64,000 nt of DNA from an uncultured Rhodopila sp. (GCF_903915725.1 NZ_CAIWTY010000111.1:1-64000), one strand, 5' to 3'. Shown: positions 8,453 through 16,760, counted from the stretch's first letter. The notes: generated by a model not told the origin, from the letters alone. Numbers and translations: made by a program.

Positions 8453-9004
8453 ATGGTGCGTATCGATCGGGTGACGACGACGGGTGGCGACGCGGGGGAA
8501 ACCTCCCTGGGCGACGGCTCGCGGGTATCCAAGACCGATGTGCGGATCGAGGCCATGGGCGCGGTCGATGAGGCGAATGCCAGCATCGGCCTGCTGCGCA
8601 CCCAGACCAGGACCCGGCCGGACCAGGACGCAATGCTGGCACGCATCCAGAACGACCTGTTCGACCTCGGCGCCGATCTCTGTGTCCCCGGGGCCTCAGC
8701 CGATCGGCTGCGGCTGACGGAGGCGGTGGTGGGGCGGCTGGAGGCGGAGGTGCGGCAGATGAACGCGTCCCTGCCGCCGCTGACCAGCTTCATCCTGCCG
8801 GGCGGCACGGACGCCGCCGCCCACGCCCATATGGCCCGGGTCGCGGTGCGGCGGGCGGAGCGGGCGGTGGCTCGGGTCGATGACCTGAACCCGGTCGTGC
8901 GCCGGTTCATCAACCGGCTGTCCGATCATCTGTTTGTTTTGGCACGCGTATTGAATGGCAACGCGGCCGAGGATGTGCTGTGGGTGCCGGGCGCCAACCG
9001 GTAG
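8453..9004 (+). CDS. Cob(I)alamin adenosyltransferase, PduO type
   Basis: Transfers the adenosyl group of ATP to cob(I)alamin to make coenzyme B12. 183 residues, typical for PduO. Visible motifs are the N-terminal ATP-binding TTTGGDAGETSLGDGSRVSK, then AMGAVDEANASIGLL, and in the C-terminal half FILPGGTDAAAHAHMARVAVRRAER and NRLSDHLFVLAR. I chose ATG 8453 because the family starts with MVRIDRVTTTGG; it lies eight bases after the TonB-like stop, so the two are probably cotranscribed. Confidence 0.93.
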   Translation: MVRIDRVTTTGGDAGETSLGDGSRVSKTDVRIEAMGAVDEANASIGLLRTQTRTRPDQDAMLARIQNDLFDLGADLCVPGASADRLRLTEAVVGRLEAEVRQMNASLPPLTSFILPGGTDAAAHAHMARVAVRRAERAVARVDDLNPVVRRFINRLSDHLFVLARVLNGNAAEDVLWVPGANR

Positions 9005-9077
9005 CGATACCGCATCCTCTTGACAGCCGGAGGGCGCGGGGTTTGGCATCGCGCCTGCTGATACTGAAAGACCGCCT

Positions 9078-9533
9078 GTGCCGCAGCTTTCGCTCCATAC
9101 GCCGATTGGCGATCTGACCGTGGCCGAGGAAGACGGCGCGATCGTCGCCCTGGATTGGGGCTGGGGCGGCGACCAGCTCCGGACGCCGTTGCTCGACCGG
9201 GCCGAGGCCCAGTTGCAGGCCTATTTCGATGGGGAGCTGACCCGCTTCGACCTGCCTCTGGCGCCGGCCGGCACGCCCTATCGCCGCGCGGTGTGGAACG
9301 CGCTATGCGACATCCCGTATGGCGAGACCCGCAGCTACCTCGACGTCGCCGCCAAGGCCGGGGGCAGTGCCCGGTCGGTTGGCCAGGCGAACGGACACAA
9401 CCCGATCCCGCTGATCATCCCCTGCCACCGGGTGGTTGCCGCCACGCATCTTGGCGGCTACTCCGGCGGTGACGGATTGCCGACCAAGCGCTGGCTGCTG
9501 GCGTTGGAAAATCCGAACCTGACACTGCTCTGA
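9078..9533 (+). CDS. ogt: Methylated-DNA--[protein]-cysteine S-methyltransferase
   Basis: Suicide DNA repair protein that takes alkyl groups from O6-alkylguanine onto its own cysteine. 151 residues. The active-site motif is IIPCHRVV near residue 115, preceded by the helix-turn-helix/recognition region YGETRSYLDVAAKAG...ARSVGQANGHNP. The start is GTG 9078 with GAAAGA about seven bases upstream. It is shorter at the N-terminus than Ada-type proteins, so it is a stand-alone Ogt. The quinone oxidoreductase gene follows closely. Confidence 0.93.
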   Translation: MPQLSLHTPIGDLTVAEEDGAIVALDWGWGGDQLRTPLLDRAEAQLQAYFDGELTRFDLPLAPAGTPYRRAVWNALCDIPYGETRSYLDVAAKAGGSARSVGQANGHNPIPLIIPCHRVVAATHLGGYSGGDGLPTKRWLLALENPNLTLL

Positions 9534-9559
9534 CCCAATTTGCCGCATGGAGACACGAT

Positions 9560-10531
9560 ATGACCAAGGCAATCCGGATCCACACCAATGGCGGCCCCGA
9601 GGTGATGGTGTGGGAGGATGTCCCGACCCCCGAGCCCGGACCCGGCGAGGCGCTGATCAAACATGCGGCCATCGGCCTGAACTTCATCGACGTCTACTTC
9701 CGCTCCGGCCTGTACAAGGCGCCGAGCCTGCCGCTGATCATCGGCCAGGAAGGTGCCGGAACCGTTACCGCCATCGGCGCGGGCGTAACCGATGTCGCCG
9801 TCGGTGATCGCGTCGCCTATGCCGGCCCGCTCGGCGGCTACGCCACCGACCGCGTTATCGCGGCCGATCGGCTGGTGAAGCTGCCGGATGCGATCAGTTT
9901 CGAGACCGGGGCGGCGATGATGCTGCAGGGTCTGACCGCGCAGTACCTGATCCGGCGCACCTTCGTCGTGAAGCCCGGCGACACCATCGTCGTGCATGCC
10001 GCAGCCGGCGGTGTCGGGCTGATCCTGTGCCAGTGGGCCCGGCACCTCGGCGCCACGGTTATCGGCGTGGTCTCCAGCGAGGAGAAGGCCGAACTGGCGC
10101 GGGCTAATGGCGCCGCCCATACCGTCGTGGGGCACGCCAAGCTGGCCGCCGAGGTCAAGCGGATCACCGGCGGGGCGATGGTGCCGGTGGTCTATGACAG
10201 CGTCGGCAAGGACACGTTCGGCGCGAGCATCGACTGCCTGGCGCCGCTGGGGCTGATGGTGAGCTATGGCAATGCGTCCGGGCCGGTGCCTCCGGTCGAT
10301 ATCAGCACGCTCGGGGCGAAAGGCAGCCTGTACCTGACCCGTCCCACCTTGGCGACCTATACGACCAAGCGCAGCGACCTGGAGCGTATCGCTGCCGAAT
10401 TGTTCGAGGTCGTCGGCAGCGGGGTGGTGAAGATCCAGGTGAACCAGACCTTCGCGCTGAAGGATGCGGGGCTGGCGCATGCGGCGCTGGAGGCCCGCAA
10501 GACGACGGGAAGCACGGTGCTGATCCCGTGA
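9560..10531 (+). CDS. NADPH:quinone oxidoreductase (zeta-crystallin family)
   Basis: 323-residue medium-chain dehydrogenase/reductase of the quinone oxidoreductase group, which reduces quinones with NADPH. It begins MTKAIRIHTNGGPEVMVWED. The substrate segment is GLNFIDVYFRSGLY and the nucleotide-binding motif is AAAGGVGLILCQWA (about 147-160). There are no zinc ligands, as expected for this subfamily. The start is ATG 9560 with GGAGA seven bases upstream. It follows ogt by 26 bases and may be cotranscribed. Confidence 0.9.
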   Translation: MTKAIRIHTNGGPEVMVWEDVPTPEPGPGEALIKHAAIGLNFIDVYFRSGLYKAPSLPLIIGQEGAGTVTAIGAGVTDVAVGDRVAYAGPLGGYATDRVIAADRLVKLPDAISFETGAAMMLQGLTAQYLIRRTFVVKPGDTIVVHAAAGGVGLILCQWARHLGATVIGVVSSEEKAELARANGAAHTVVGHAKLAAEVKRITGGAMVPVVYDSVGKDTFGASIDCLAPLGLMVSYGNASGPVPPVDISTLGAKGSLYLTRPTLATYTTKRSDLERIAAELFEVVGSGVVKIQVNQTFALKDAGLAHAALEARKTTGSTVLIP

Positions 10532-10668
10532 CGGCCCGGATACGCAACGGTTCTAACCTGGCGGATAGTTGAAGGCTGTGTTGAGGTAAGTAAAGCGTGT
10601 AGTTGCGTTGGCGCCAGTAGTCATTAGGTTTGCCCTGGCTTCTGCCTTCTACCGTTCGACGAGTCCTC

Positions 10669-11871
10669 ATGCCAACTATTTCATATCCACTGAAGGTCAT
10701 GCCGATGGGTGACTCGATCACCCAGGGCACCGTGCCGGGAGGCTATCGCGCCCCGCTCTATGACCTGCTGACCACCGATGGATACGACATCTCCTATGTC
10801 GGCGACCAGAACACCAACAACGGCGGCGGTCTGCCGGCCAATCAGGACAACCACGAGGGGATCCTGGGTGATACCAGCGTAAGCCTGAAGGCCGAGATCG
10901 ACAGCACCGGCATCATTCAAAGCAGCCAGCCGAATGCCGTCCTGCTGCTCATCGGCACGAACGATGTCGGCCTGGGCGGGACGATCCCGGGGACCGATGT
11001 CAACATCGCGGCGCTGCTGGACGACATCATCAGCAACGACCCGACGGTGCATATTTTCCTGGGCACCGTGCTGCATCGGGCGGATGACGGCAGCGGCTGG
11101 GTCTCCACCTTGAATGCCACCTTGCCCCCGATCGTGGCGGCGCGGGCGGCGCATGTCACGCTGGTGGACACGGCGTCCGCGCTGACCGTCGCGGATCTCG
11201 ATTCCGGCGGCATACATCCATTGCAGGAAGGCTATGCCAAGCTGGCCACGGTGTGGAATGCCGCGCTCGTATCGTACTACGGCGCGCCGGCGCTGGGGCT
11301 GACCGTGCAGGACACCTCGGTCAACCAGCCCTTGCCGGCGGTCGCGCAGAGCTATTCCGGGCCTGTCATCGGTCCGTCCAATGAGTATATCTCGGTAAGC
11401 TCCGACAACCTGAACATCAAGGCCGCCACGCCGAACTGGTTCATCCATGCCGGCGGCGGCAGCGACGGGATCACGGTCAGCAGCGGAACCAACGTGCTGG
11501 ACGGCGGCGGCGGCTCCAACTTCCTGATTGGCGGCAGCGGGGCCGACACGTTCTATGTCGATGACCGCAGCCCGAGCGCCAATGTGTGGTCCTCGATCGT
11601 GAATTTCCATTCCGGCGACAACGCGACGATCTGGGGCGTGACGCCGGCCGATTTCGCACTGACCTGGCTGGCGAACCAGGGGGCGGCGGGGGCGACCGGG
11701 CTGACCGGGGTGTTCGTGTCGCACACGGCCGGACAGCAGGAGGCGGCAATCACGCTCGCGGGGTATACGCTGGCGGACCTGTCTAACGGTAGGCTGTCGG
11801 TCAGTTACGGAACGACGGCGAGCCTGCCGGGCGTGCCGGGGAGCACCTACATGACGATTCACGGGAATTGA
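10669..11871 (+). CDS. Secreted SGNH-hydrolase with RTX-type C-terminal region
   Basis: 400-residue GDSL/SGNH-fold esterase-like protein. Block I is MPMGDSITQGT with the catalytic Ser, block III is LLLIGTNDVG and block V is DSGGIHPLQEGY with the catalytic His. The C-terminal third has a glycine-rich nonapeptide stretch, NVLDGGGGSNFLIGGSGADTF (about 285-305), typical of calcium-binding RTX proteins exported by type I secretion. No Sec signal peptide is seen, which fits that route. I favour ATG 10669 (MPTISYP) over an upstream TTG. No type I secretion genes are nearby. Substrate is unknown; carbohydrate acetyl-ester or lipid ester are options. Confidence 0.8.
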   Translation: MPTISYPLKVMPMGDSITQGTVPGGYRAPLYDLLTTDGYDISYVGDQNTNNGGGLPANQDNHEGILGDTSVSLKAEIDSTGIIQSSQPNAVLLLIGTNDVGLGGTIPGTDVNIAALLDDIISNDPTVHIFLGTVLHRADDGSGWVSTLNATLPPIVAARAAHVTLVDTASALTVADLDSGGIHPLQEGYAKLATVWNAALVSYYGAPALGLTVQDTSVNQPLPAVAQSYSGPVIGPSNEYISVSSDNLNIKAATPNWFIHAGGGSDGITVSSGTNVLDGGGGSNFLIGGSGADTFYVDDRSPSANVWSSIVNFHSGDNATIWGVTPADFALTWLANQGAAGATGLTGVFVSHTAGQQEAAITLAGYTLADLSNGRLSVSYGTTASLPGVPGSTYMTIHGN

Positions 11872-11915
11872 GGTCGAAAACCGAAGCAACTCGGGCTTTT
11901 CATCGTTGCGTTGGT

Positions 11916-12434
11916 CTACGTCAGTTCGGAAATTCTCTTCAGCCGCGCAACCTCCATTTCGAAATTGATTTGGGCGGCGACCTTTGCCACCTCCAGAATG
12001 TCGTGGGACGGGGCGAGACCGGTGTTCGACCGCATCCAGATAACGATTTCAGCGAGATGCCACAGGCTTGGCTCGCCGATGATCGTTGGTGTCGGAAACG
12101 CATCGTGCGCGGTGGAGCCCGCCATTGCATACTTACGCATGTTCTGGCGGCTGAAGCCGAAAATGTCCGCCATTTCGGTCAGTCCGACAAGATCCGGACC
12201 GGCCTGAACAAGCGCCGCGCCGGGAATCGCGGTTTGTACGTTCCGGATGGCAGACCGAAGCGCGTCCTCGGCGGAGTTTGCCGAGCGCGTGAAGTCCAAC
12301 CCGATCATGCCGAACCGGCCGACTCCGACCGAGGCATCGTCACAACCGGCCTCGAACAGCGCATCCAAATGCCGCTCCGGGTCATCGTCGCGCCGAGGAA
12401 GAGTGAAGTTCAGCATGAACGAGTAGCTATTCAT
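11916..12434 (-). CDS. Small helix-turn-helix protein of a two-gene regulatory unit
   Basis: 172 residues. The N-terminal half (MNSYSFMLNFTLPRRDDDPE...) looks like a small alpha/beta domain. Residues about 95-120 (LVGLTEMADIFGFSRQNMRKY) form a clear MerR/XRE-like helix-turn-helix. The start is ATG 12434 with GGGGAGAGG upstream; it overlaps the 3' end of the preceding reading frame by eight bases, so translation was probably coupled. A perfect inverted repeat overlapping the operon -35 box suggests autoregulation. From memory of the family, this protein is usually paired with the small Cys-rich partner encoded immediately upstream. The unit resembles a toxin-antitoxin module, but no toxic activity is known to me. 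Confidence 0.7.
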   Translation of the reverse strand: MNSYSFMLNFTLPRRDDDPERHLDALFEAGCDDASVGVGRFGMIGLDFTRSANSAEDALRSAIRNVQTAIPGAALVQAGPDLVGLTEMADIFGFSRQNMRKYAMAGSTAHDAFPTPTIIGEPSLWHLAEIVIWMRSNTGLAPSHDILEVAKVAAQINFEMEVARLKRISELT

Positions 12435-12732
12435 CAACCTCTCCCCCCGATTCGGTTTCACCGCCCTCACCGGACAGAGTTCGTTTCATGTAGATGCAGC
12501 CCTGGACCGCGCGGCGGATTTGTCGCGCCATGTCCTCCGGGACGCGCGGTGTGCTCCAGACGGACTTTTGGCAAAATGTACCGCACCGGCATGCCTTATC
12601 GTTCCATGGTCATAGAATCTTTCCCCACGCATGCCCTGACAGCCGAACAACTATCCAGCCGTTCGTCTCGGCGAAGACCAGAGCGGTTTCGATCTCCTCG
12701 GATGGATGTTTGGCCCGCCGTTTCTGTCCCAT
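12427..12732 (-). pseudogene. Small Cys-rich partner gene interrupted by in-frame TGA
   Basis: ATG 12732 opens a frame (MGQKRRAKHPSEEIETALVF...GHAWGKIL) that meets TGA at 12612-12610, codon 41. It then continues in the same frame for 60 codons (PWNDKACRCGTFCQKSVWST...), ending TAG 12429-12427 and overlapping the HTH gene start. The continuation matches the rest of a small protein family I recall, which has HAWGK-x-x-C-P at this point. The TGA therefore stands where a Cys codon is expected. A nonsense mutation (TGC or TGT to TGA) is the simplest reading; selenocysteine recoding cannot be excluded. No other lesion is seen. Confidence 0.65.
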
Positions 12733-12748
12733 CCGAAACTCGGGCTAC

Positions 12749-12776
12749 AGATTATCGGCGATGGGTCGGTTGTCAA
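12749..12776 (-). promoter_or_regulatory. Sigma-70 promoter of the HTH unit
   Basis: On the minus strand TTGACA (12776-12771), a 16-base spacer and TAATCT (12754-12749), ending 16 bases before ATG 12732. The consensus -35 box lies inside the inverted repeat at 12768-12785. Confidence 0.6.
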
Positions 12777-12785
12777 CTGACAACC
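12768..12785. promoter_or_regulatory. Perfect 18-bp inverted repeat, candidate operator
   Basis: GGTTGTCA-AC-TGACAACC has eight-base arms with a two-base spacer and overlaps the -35 box of the HTH operon. Binding of the operon's own HTH protein here would block RNA polymerase. Confidence 0.6.
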
Positions 12786-12926
12786 AGTCATAAGCGCGAG
12801 TTTGAGACAAAATGATCGTCCGTTCTGCGGCAGGCACGGCCGGAATAGGCAGAGGTCGCCTGTTAGCAGAACAACATTAATATTTCGTTAACGCGCAGTG
12901 GTTCTGCCGCACGCGACGACCCGCCT

Positions 12927-14156
12927 CTACCCCGCCCCCGGCAAACCCATCGCCCGCCGCATGAACACCCGCTTCACCGGCCCTAGCCGATCGACGGCGC
13001 CGATACCCAGATCGCGAACCGCCCGCACCAGCCGCCGATCCGTGCTGAACAGACGATCGAGTTGGTCCGTCATGCCGAACATCAGCAGGTTGTCCCCCCG
13101 TCGCACCCGCTGATACCGCGCCAGCAGCTCCGGACTCCCGACATCGGCGCCTGCGTGAAAAGCCTCGATCACCAGATCCGCCAGTTCGATCGCATCGCGG
13201 AACCCCAAATTCAGCCCCTGACCGGCGATCGGATGCACCCCGTGCGCCGCGTCCCCCGCCAGCGCCAGCCGCGTATCGATGTACCGATGCACGATCATCG
13301 CCGACAGCGGATACGACCACCGCCGCCCGACCGCCCTTATCGCGCCCCAATGCCCGCCCAGCCGCCGCCCGAGTTCGCGCGTGAACCGCGCATTGTCCAA
13401 CGCCATGATCGCCGGGACATCCTTGGTCTTCTCGGTCCAGACGATCGCCGACACATTCGGGGAACCCCCCGGTTCGGCATCCGCGCTCGGCCCCATCGGC
13501 AGGGCGGCGAACGGACCGGCGGGCAGGAAGTGTTCCAGCGCGAGGTCGTTGTGCGGCAATTCATGCGCAATGGCGCAGACGATGCCGCTCTGGTGGTAGG
13601 GAATCCCGGTCACCGGGATGCCGGCCTGAACCCGCAGCGGCGAGTTCCGGCCCTCGGCTCCGACGACCAGACGGCAGGCGATCTGCGTCCCGTTATCCAG
13701 CCGCACCACCGCTCCCTCGGCGGATCGTTCAACCGTGGCCTTCGCCGGAGCGAACACATGCAGCCCCGGCTGCACCGGGAACCGCGCGTTCAGCGCCTTG
13801 CGCAAGGAGCGCGCCTCGACCATCCAGCCGAACGGCTGCGGGTCCTCGGCCGCCTCGCGGTGATCGAAATGTACATGCAGCCGCGACGGCGGCCGCCCGA
13901 CGCGGCCATCGGTGACGCGGATGTCCCGAATGGGGTTCGGCGGCACGTCCAGCACGTCCCACAGCCCGGCATCATCCAGCAGCGTCCGCGCGCCGGCCGC
14001 GATGGCATAGGCCCGGCCGTCGAACGCGGGATTCTCCATTGGCGGCAGCGCGGCGTGATCGATCACCGCCACACTCACCCCCGCGGCGGCCAAACGACAG
14101 CCGAGTGTGCCGCCGACGGGGCCGGCACCCATGATACAGACCTGAACGGACAGCAT
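12927..14156 (-). CDS. UbiH/UbiF-family FAD-dependent ubiquinone-biosynthesis hydroxylase
   Basis: 409-residue flavoprotein monooxygenase that likely hydroxylates the ubiquinone ring precursor. The N-terminal FAD motif is IMGAGPVGGTLGCRLAAAG (about 8-26). The middle region contains VVGAEGRNSPLR and the C-terminal motif is LALAGDAAHGVHPIAGQGLN, the UbiH/UbiF/COQ6 signature. The start is ATG 14156. It lies five bases downstream of ccmE, so it may be read from the ccm operon. The exact ring position hydroxylated cannot be told from sequence. Confidence 0.9.
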   Translation of the reverse strand: MLSVQVCIMGAGPVGGTLGCRLAAAGVSVAVIDHAALPPMENPAFDGRAYAIAAGARTLLDDAGLWDVLDVPPNPIRDIRVTDGRVGRPPSRLHVHFDHREAAEDPQPFGWMVEARSLRKALNARFPVQPGLHVFAPAKATVERSAEGAVVRLDNGTQIACRLVVGAEGRNSPLRVQAGIPVTGIPYHQSGIVCAIAHELPHNDLALEHFLPAGPFAALPMGPSADAEPGGSPNVSAIVWTEKTKDVPAIMALDNARFTRELGRRLGGHWGAIRAVGRRWSYPLSAMIVHRYIDTRLALAGDAAHGVHPIAGQGLNLGFRDAIELADLVIEAFHAGADVGSPELLARYQRVRRGDNLLMFGMTDQLDRLFSTDRRLVRAVRDLGIGAVDRLGPVKRVFMRRAMGLPGAG

Positions 14157-14161
14157 GTTAT

Positions 14162-14671
14162 TTACCCCGGCGGTTGGCCAGTGACCTGTTTAACCGGCTC
14201 ATTCCAGGTGGAAGCCGGCGGCGGCGGACCGGCGCCCGGGTTCCACCGGCCGGACTTCTTCAGGGCGTCGGCGACTTCCTTGGGCATGTAGGTCTCGTCA
14301 TGCTTTGCCAAGACCTCCGAGGCGCGGAAAACGCCGTCCGGCTCCCGCGTGCCGAGCACGATCACGCCCTGACCCTCACGGAACAGGTCGGGCAGGATAC
14401 CTTTATAGACGACCGGCACATCGGCCGAACCGTCGGTCACCTTGAATCGCACCCCGGCGGAGCCGGTGGCGGAGGTACGCTCGACCGTGCCCTGCTCGAC
14501 CAGCCCGCCAAGGCGAAGCTGCCGCCCGGTATGGTCCGACTTGGCGAGGTCCGTCGGCGAGACAAAATACACCAGGTTGTCGCTGAACGCCGTCAAGGTC
14601 AGCGCCGCCGCGGACCCCAGCCCGAGGCCGCAGGCCAGAATCAGAACCAGACGTTTGTGTTTGCGGGTCAT
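14162..14671 (-). CDS. ccmE: Cytochrome c maturation heme chaperone CcmE
   Basis: Periplasmic, membrane-anchored protein that binds heme covalently and hands it to apocytochrome c. 169 residues. There is an N-terminal membrane anchor (about 8-28), then an OB-fold. The heme-binding histidine lies in LAKHDETYMPKE near residue 124. The Pro-rich C-terminus is flexible. The ATG start overlaps the ccmD stop (ATGA). It sits in a ccmC-ccmD-ccmE order. Confidence 0.96.
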   Translation of the reverse strand: MTRKHKRLVLILACGLGLGSAAALTLTAFSDNLVYFVSPTDLAKSDHTGRQLRLGGLVEQGTVERTSATGSAGVRFKVTDGSADVPVVYKGILPDLFREGQGVIVLGTREPDGVFRASEVLAKHDETYMPKEVADALKKSGRWNPGAGPPPPASTWNEPVKQVTGQPPG

Positions 14672-14814
14672 GCCTCGCCTCGATTGCGCCGCGGGTCGAT
14701 CGCATCCAGCCGGCGCTGCGCCCGGCGCGCCCGGAACACCGCGTCCGTCGCCAGGATGATAGGTGTGCCCAGTGCGATCACATAGGCGGCGACGATGAAG
14801 GGCAGGTGGGTCAC
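14668..14814 (-). CDS. ccmD: Heme exporter protein CcmD
   Basis: 48-residue single-helix protein that stabilises the CcmABC-CcmE complex. The start is GTG 14814, overlapping the ccmC stop by four bases (GTGA); the stop overlaps the ccmE start (ATGA). The hydrophobic segment FIVAAYVIALGTPIILATDA is followed by a basic tail (RARRAQRRLD), the usual CcmD layout. Confidence 0.9.
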   Translation of the reverse strand: MTHLPFIVAAYVIALGTPIILATDAVFRARRAQRRLDAIDPRRNRGEA

Positions 14815-15599
14815 GACAGCGCCTCCTGTTCCGACGCGGACGAGGCCTTTGCCATCAGCAGCCCGCGGATCCGCCGCTCCATCACCGCCGCCCGGGTGCG
14901 GGTGACGACGATCGCGGCGAACAGCAGGGTGAAGCCAATCGCGGAGAACAGCAGCGGCCACAGCATGCTGGGGGCGATCGTCGGCGCTCCGGTCAGGCCG
15001 ATGGAGGCCGGCTGATGCAACGTATTCCACCAATCCACACTGAATTTGATGATCGGCAAGTTGATCACGCCCACCAGCGCCAGGATCGCTCCGGCACGAT
15101 AGCCGCGGGTCGGATCGTCGAACGCCCGCACCAGCGCGATATGCCCGAGATACAGCAGCAGCAGCACGAACACCGACGTCAGCCGCGCATCCCACACCCA
15201 CCATGCGCCCCATGTCGGCTTGCCCCAAAGGCTGCCGGTCGCCAGGCACACCGCGGTAAACGCCGCCCCCACCGGCCCCAACTCGACCGCCGCCAGATCG
15301 GCCAGCGGATGCCGCCAGACCAGCGAGATGAAACTGCACACCGCCAGCGAGAAATACCCGGCGGAGGCCAGCCAGGCGAACGGAACATGCACATACATGA
15401 TGCGCACGGTGTCGCCCTGCTGCCAGTCGGACGGGGCGAAGAACACGCCCCAGATCAGCGCGCCCGCGGTCAGCAGAATGCCGGGCCAGTACAGCCACGG
15501 CAGAACCCGCCCGGACAGGCGCAGAAACTGGCCGGGGTTGGCGAAGCGATGCAGCACATGGCCCGAACGGGGCGAGGCGGCGGATGAGCGAGTGTCCAC
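14811..15599 (-). CDS. ccmC: Heme exporter protein CcmC
   Basis: Six-helix inner-membrane protein that presents heme to CcmE. 262 residues, with the signature tryptophan-rich periplasmic loop WGAWWVWDARLTS near residue 130 and flanking histidines (YVHVPFAW, LYLGHIALVRAF). The start is ATG 15599. No ccmA or ccmB gene lies upstream; the preceding bases lead into an unrelated group of small genes, so those subunits must be encoded elsewhere. Confidence 0.95.
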   Translation of the reverse strand: MDTRSSAASPRSGHVLHRFANPGQFLRLSGRVLPWLYWPGILLTAGALIWGVFFAPSDWQQGDTVRIMYVHVPFAWLASAGYFSLAVCSFISLVWRHPLADLAAVELGPVGAAFTAVCLATGSLWGKPTWGAWWVWDARLTSVFVLLLLYLGHIALVRAFDDPTRGYRAGAILALVGVINLPIIKFSVDWWNTLHQPASIGLTGAPTIAPSMLWPLLFSAIGFTLLFAAIVVTRTRAAVMERRIRGLLMAKASSASEQEALS

Positions 15600-15774
15600 G
15601 GATGTTCCTTACCCTATCACTTCAGCTCACGAAAGCGTCGGCAGACCAATTCCGATCGAGCAGTCCGGCTGCGTGCAGGATCCGCGCAACGGCAAGCCAC
15701 CGAGCATGCATCCTCAGACGAAGTTGGGACAACCGTCGACTACAAGCGCGGCCAAACTTCGTTGGCGTCACAGC

Positions 15775-15966
15775 TTAGGAACGAACGTTGGTGAACCCGG
15801 CCTCAACGATCGCGGTTGCATTCATACGTGCTATGACACGAAATCCGTGATGATTGCTTGACATTCGGACCGTTTGCCATCCCGCATCGGGCTTACGGCA
15901 CTCCACCAATATGCGGTCGCCTGATATTTTGTCTCCGGGCCGCGTGCCGTGCCATGGGTTCGGCAT
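15775..15966 (-). CDS. Small hypothetical protein, third gene of unknown operon
   Basis: 63-residue frame, ATG 15966 to TAA 15775, starting one base after the stop of the preceding gene (TGAAATG). The sequence begins MPNPWHGTRPGDKISGDRIL and has a beta-rich look (VECRKPDAGWQTVRM, GFRVIARMNATAIVEAGF). No family is recognised. The tight spacing is the main reason for calling it. About 170 bases separate it from ccmC and hold nothing I can name. Confidence 0.45.
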   Translation of the reverse strand: MPNPWHGTRPGDKISGDRILVECRKPDAGWQTVRMSSNHHGFRVIARMNATAIVEAGFTNVRS

Positions 15967-15967
15967 T

Positions 15968-16405
15968 TCAGACTTTGGCGATTTTCCCATCGGCCTCGAG
16001 CTCTGCGATAAGATGCGATGCACGATCGTAATCGATACGCAACTCATCAGCAACGTCCGATGGGTAAATTGTCTGGCCATGCCTTTTTTCGAAGAAGGCC
16101 TTAATGAGTGTCTTGGCATGGGCATCGGTAACGCGGCTACGCCGCGGCTTGGTTTGCTGTTGCAAATCAGCGGGGCGTTTCTGCGCAGCCACGAGAGCAG
16201 TCAGGCTTTCGACGGCAACTTTAAGTTGTGAAACCTCGGCAATTAAGGTTTCAATGCGATATTGAAGGCCTGGGCTATGGCGGAAGGGATCGGTCTCAAT
16301 AATGAGCGCCTCGGGCTGTGCGCTAAAATGCTCGTAGATTTGCGGTCGTCCTACGCCGACCGGGTTTGTGATGATCGTCAAAGGTCCCGAGAACGTTGTT
16401 GACAT
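15968..16405 (-). CDS. Hypothetical protein with coiled coil and winged-helix-like C-terminus
   Basis: 145 residues from ATG 16405 (MSTTFSGPLTIITN); the alternative start ATG 16459 would overlap the upstream gene. Residues about 55-85 (LQYRIETLIAEVSQLKVAVESLTALV) form a probable coiled coil. A basic linker (KPRRSRVTD) follows. Residues about 95-145 (AKTLIKAFFEKRHGQTIYPSDVADELRIDYDRASHLIAELEADGKI) read as a winged helix. It is likely a DNA-binding protein. It lies seven bases after the preceding gene and one base before the next. Confidence 0.6.
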   Translation of the reverse strand: MSTTFSGPLTIITNPVGVGRPQIYEHFSAQPEALIIETDPFRHSPGLQYRIETLIAEVSQLKVAVESLTALVAAQKRPADLQQQTKPRRSRVTDAHAKTLIKAFFEKRHGQTIYPSDVADELRIDYDRASHLIAELEADGKIAKV

Positions 16406-16412
16406 AGCCACT

Positions 16413-16760
16413 TCAATTCCCTGAAGCCGACGGCGGGACGCCAGAGATTTTGAGATCATTGATAAGGCGGCCCATCAGTTCATGCACGGATGCCAACGCG
16501 GGTAAGGCCATCGCAAGTCGCAACACGACCGTTGCAGCCGATTGGTCGTTCGGGTTCGCTCCGACCGAAAAGCATCGAAACTTGGCGACACCGTTGAGAA
16601 CAACGACGCTGGCTACGCCATCAATGTAGATTTCCGGCGTCCCATCCGGCGATAGATATGTGTCGATAGCAAGGTTTTGCAGGGTAGGCGCGAGCGCACG
16701 GGACATTTTTGCCGGGGTTGCGACCTCCCCCCGGGTTCGTGCCGACTGCCGCTTTGCCAT
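16413..16760 (-). CDS. Hypothetical protein, first gene of unknown three-gene operon
   Basis: 115 residues from ATG 16760, with GAGAGG about five bases upstream. An in-frame GTG 18 bases earlier has no better ribosome site. After a basic N-terminus (MAKRQSARTRGEV), the core PEIYIDGVASVVVLNGVAKF...ATVVLRLAMALPALASVHEL looks like a beta-hairpin plus helix. This arrangement is loosely like DUF3467-type small proteins, but the match is not strong. It is followed after seven bases by the winged-helix gene. Confidence 0.5.
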   Translation of the reverse strand: MAKRQSARTRGEVATPAKMSRALAPTLQNLAIDTYLSPDGTPEIYIDGVASVVVLNGVAKFRCFSVGANPNDQSAATVVLRLAMALPALASVHELMGRLINDLKISGVPPSASGN

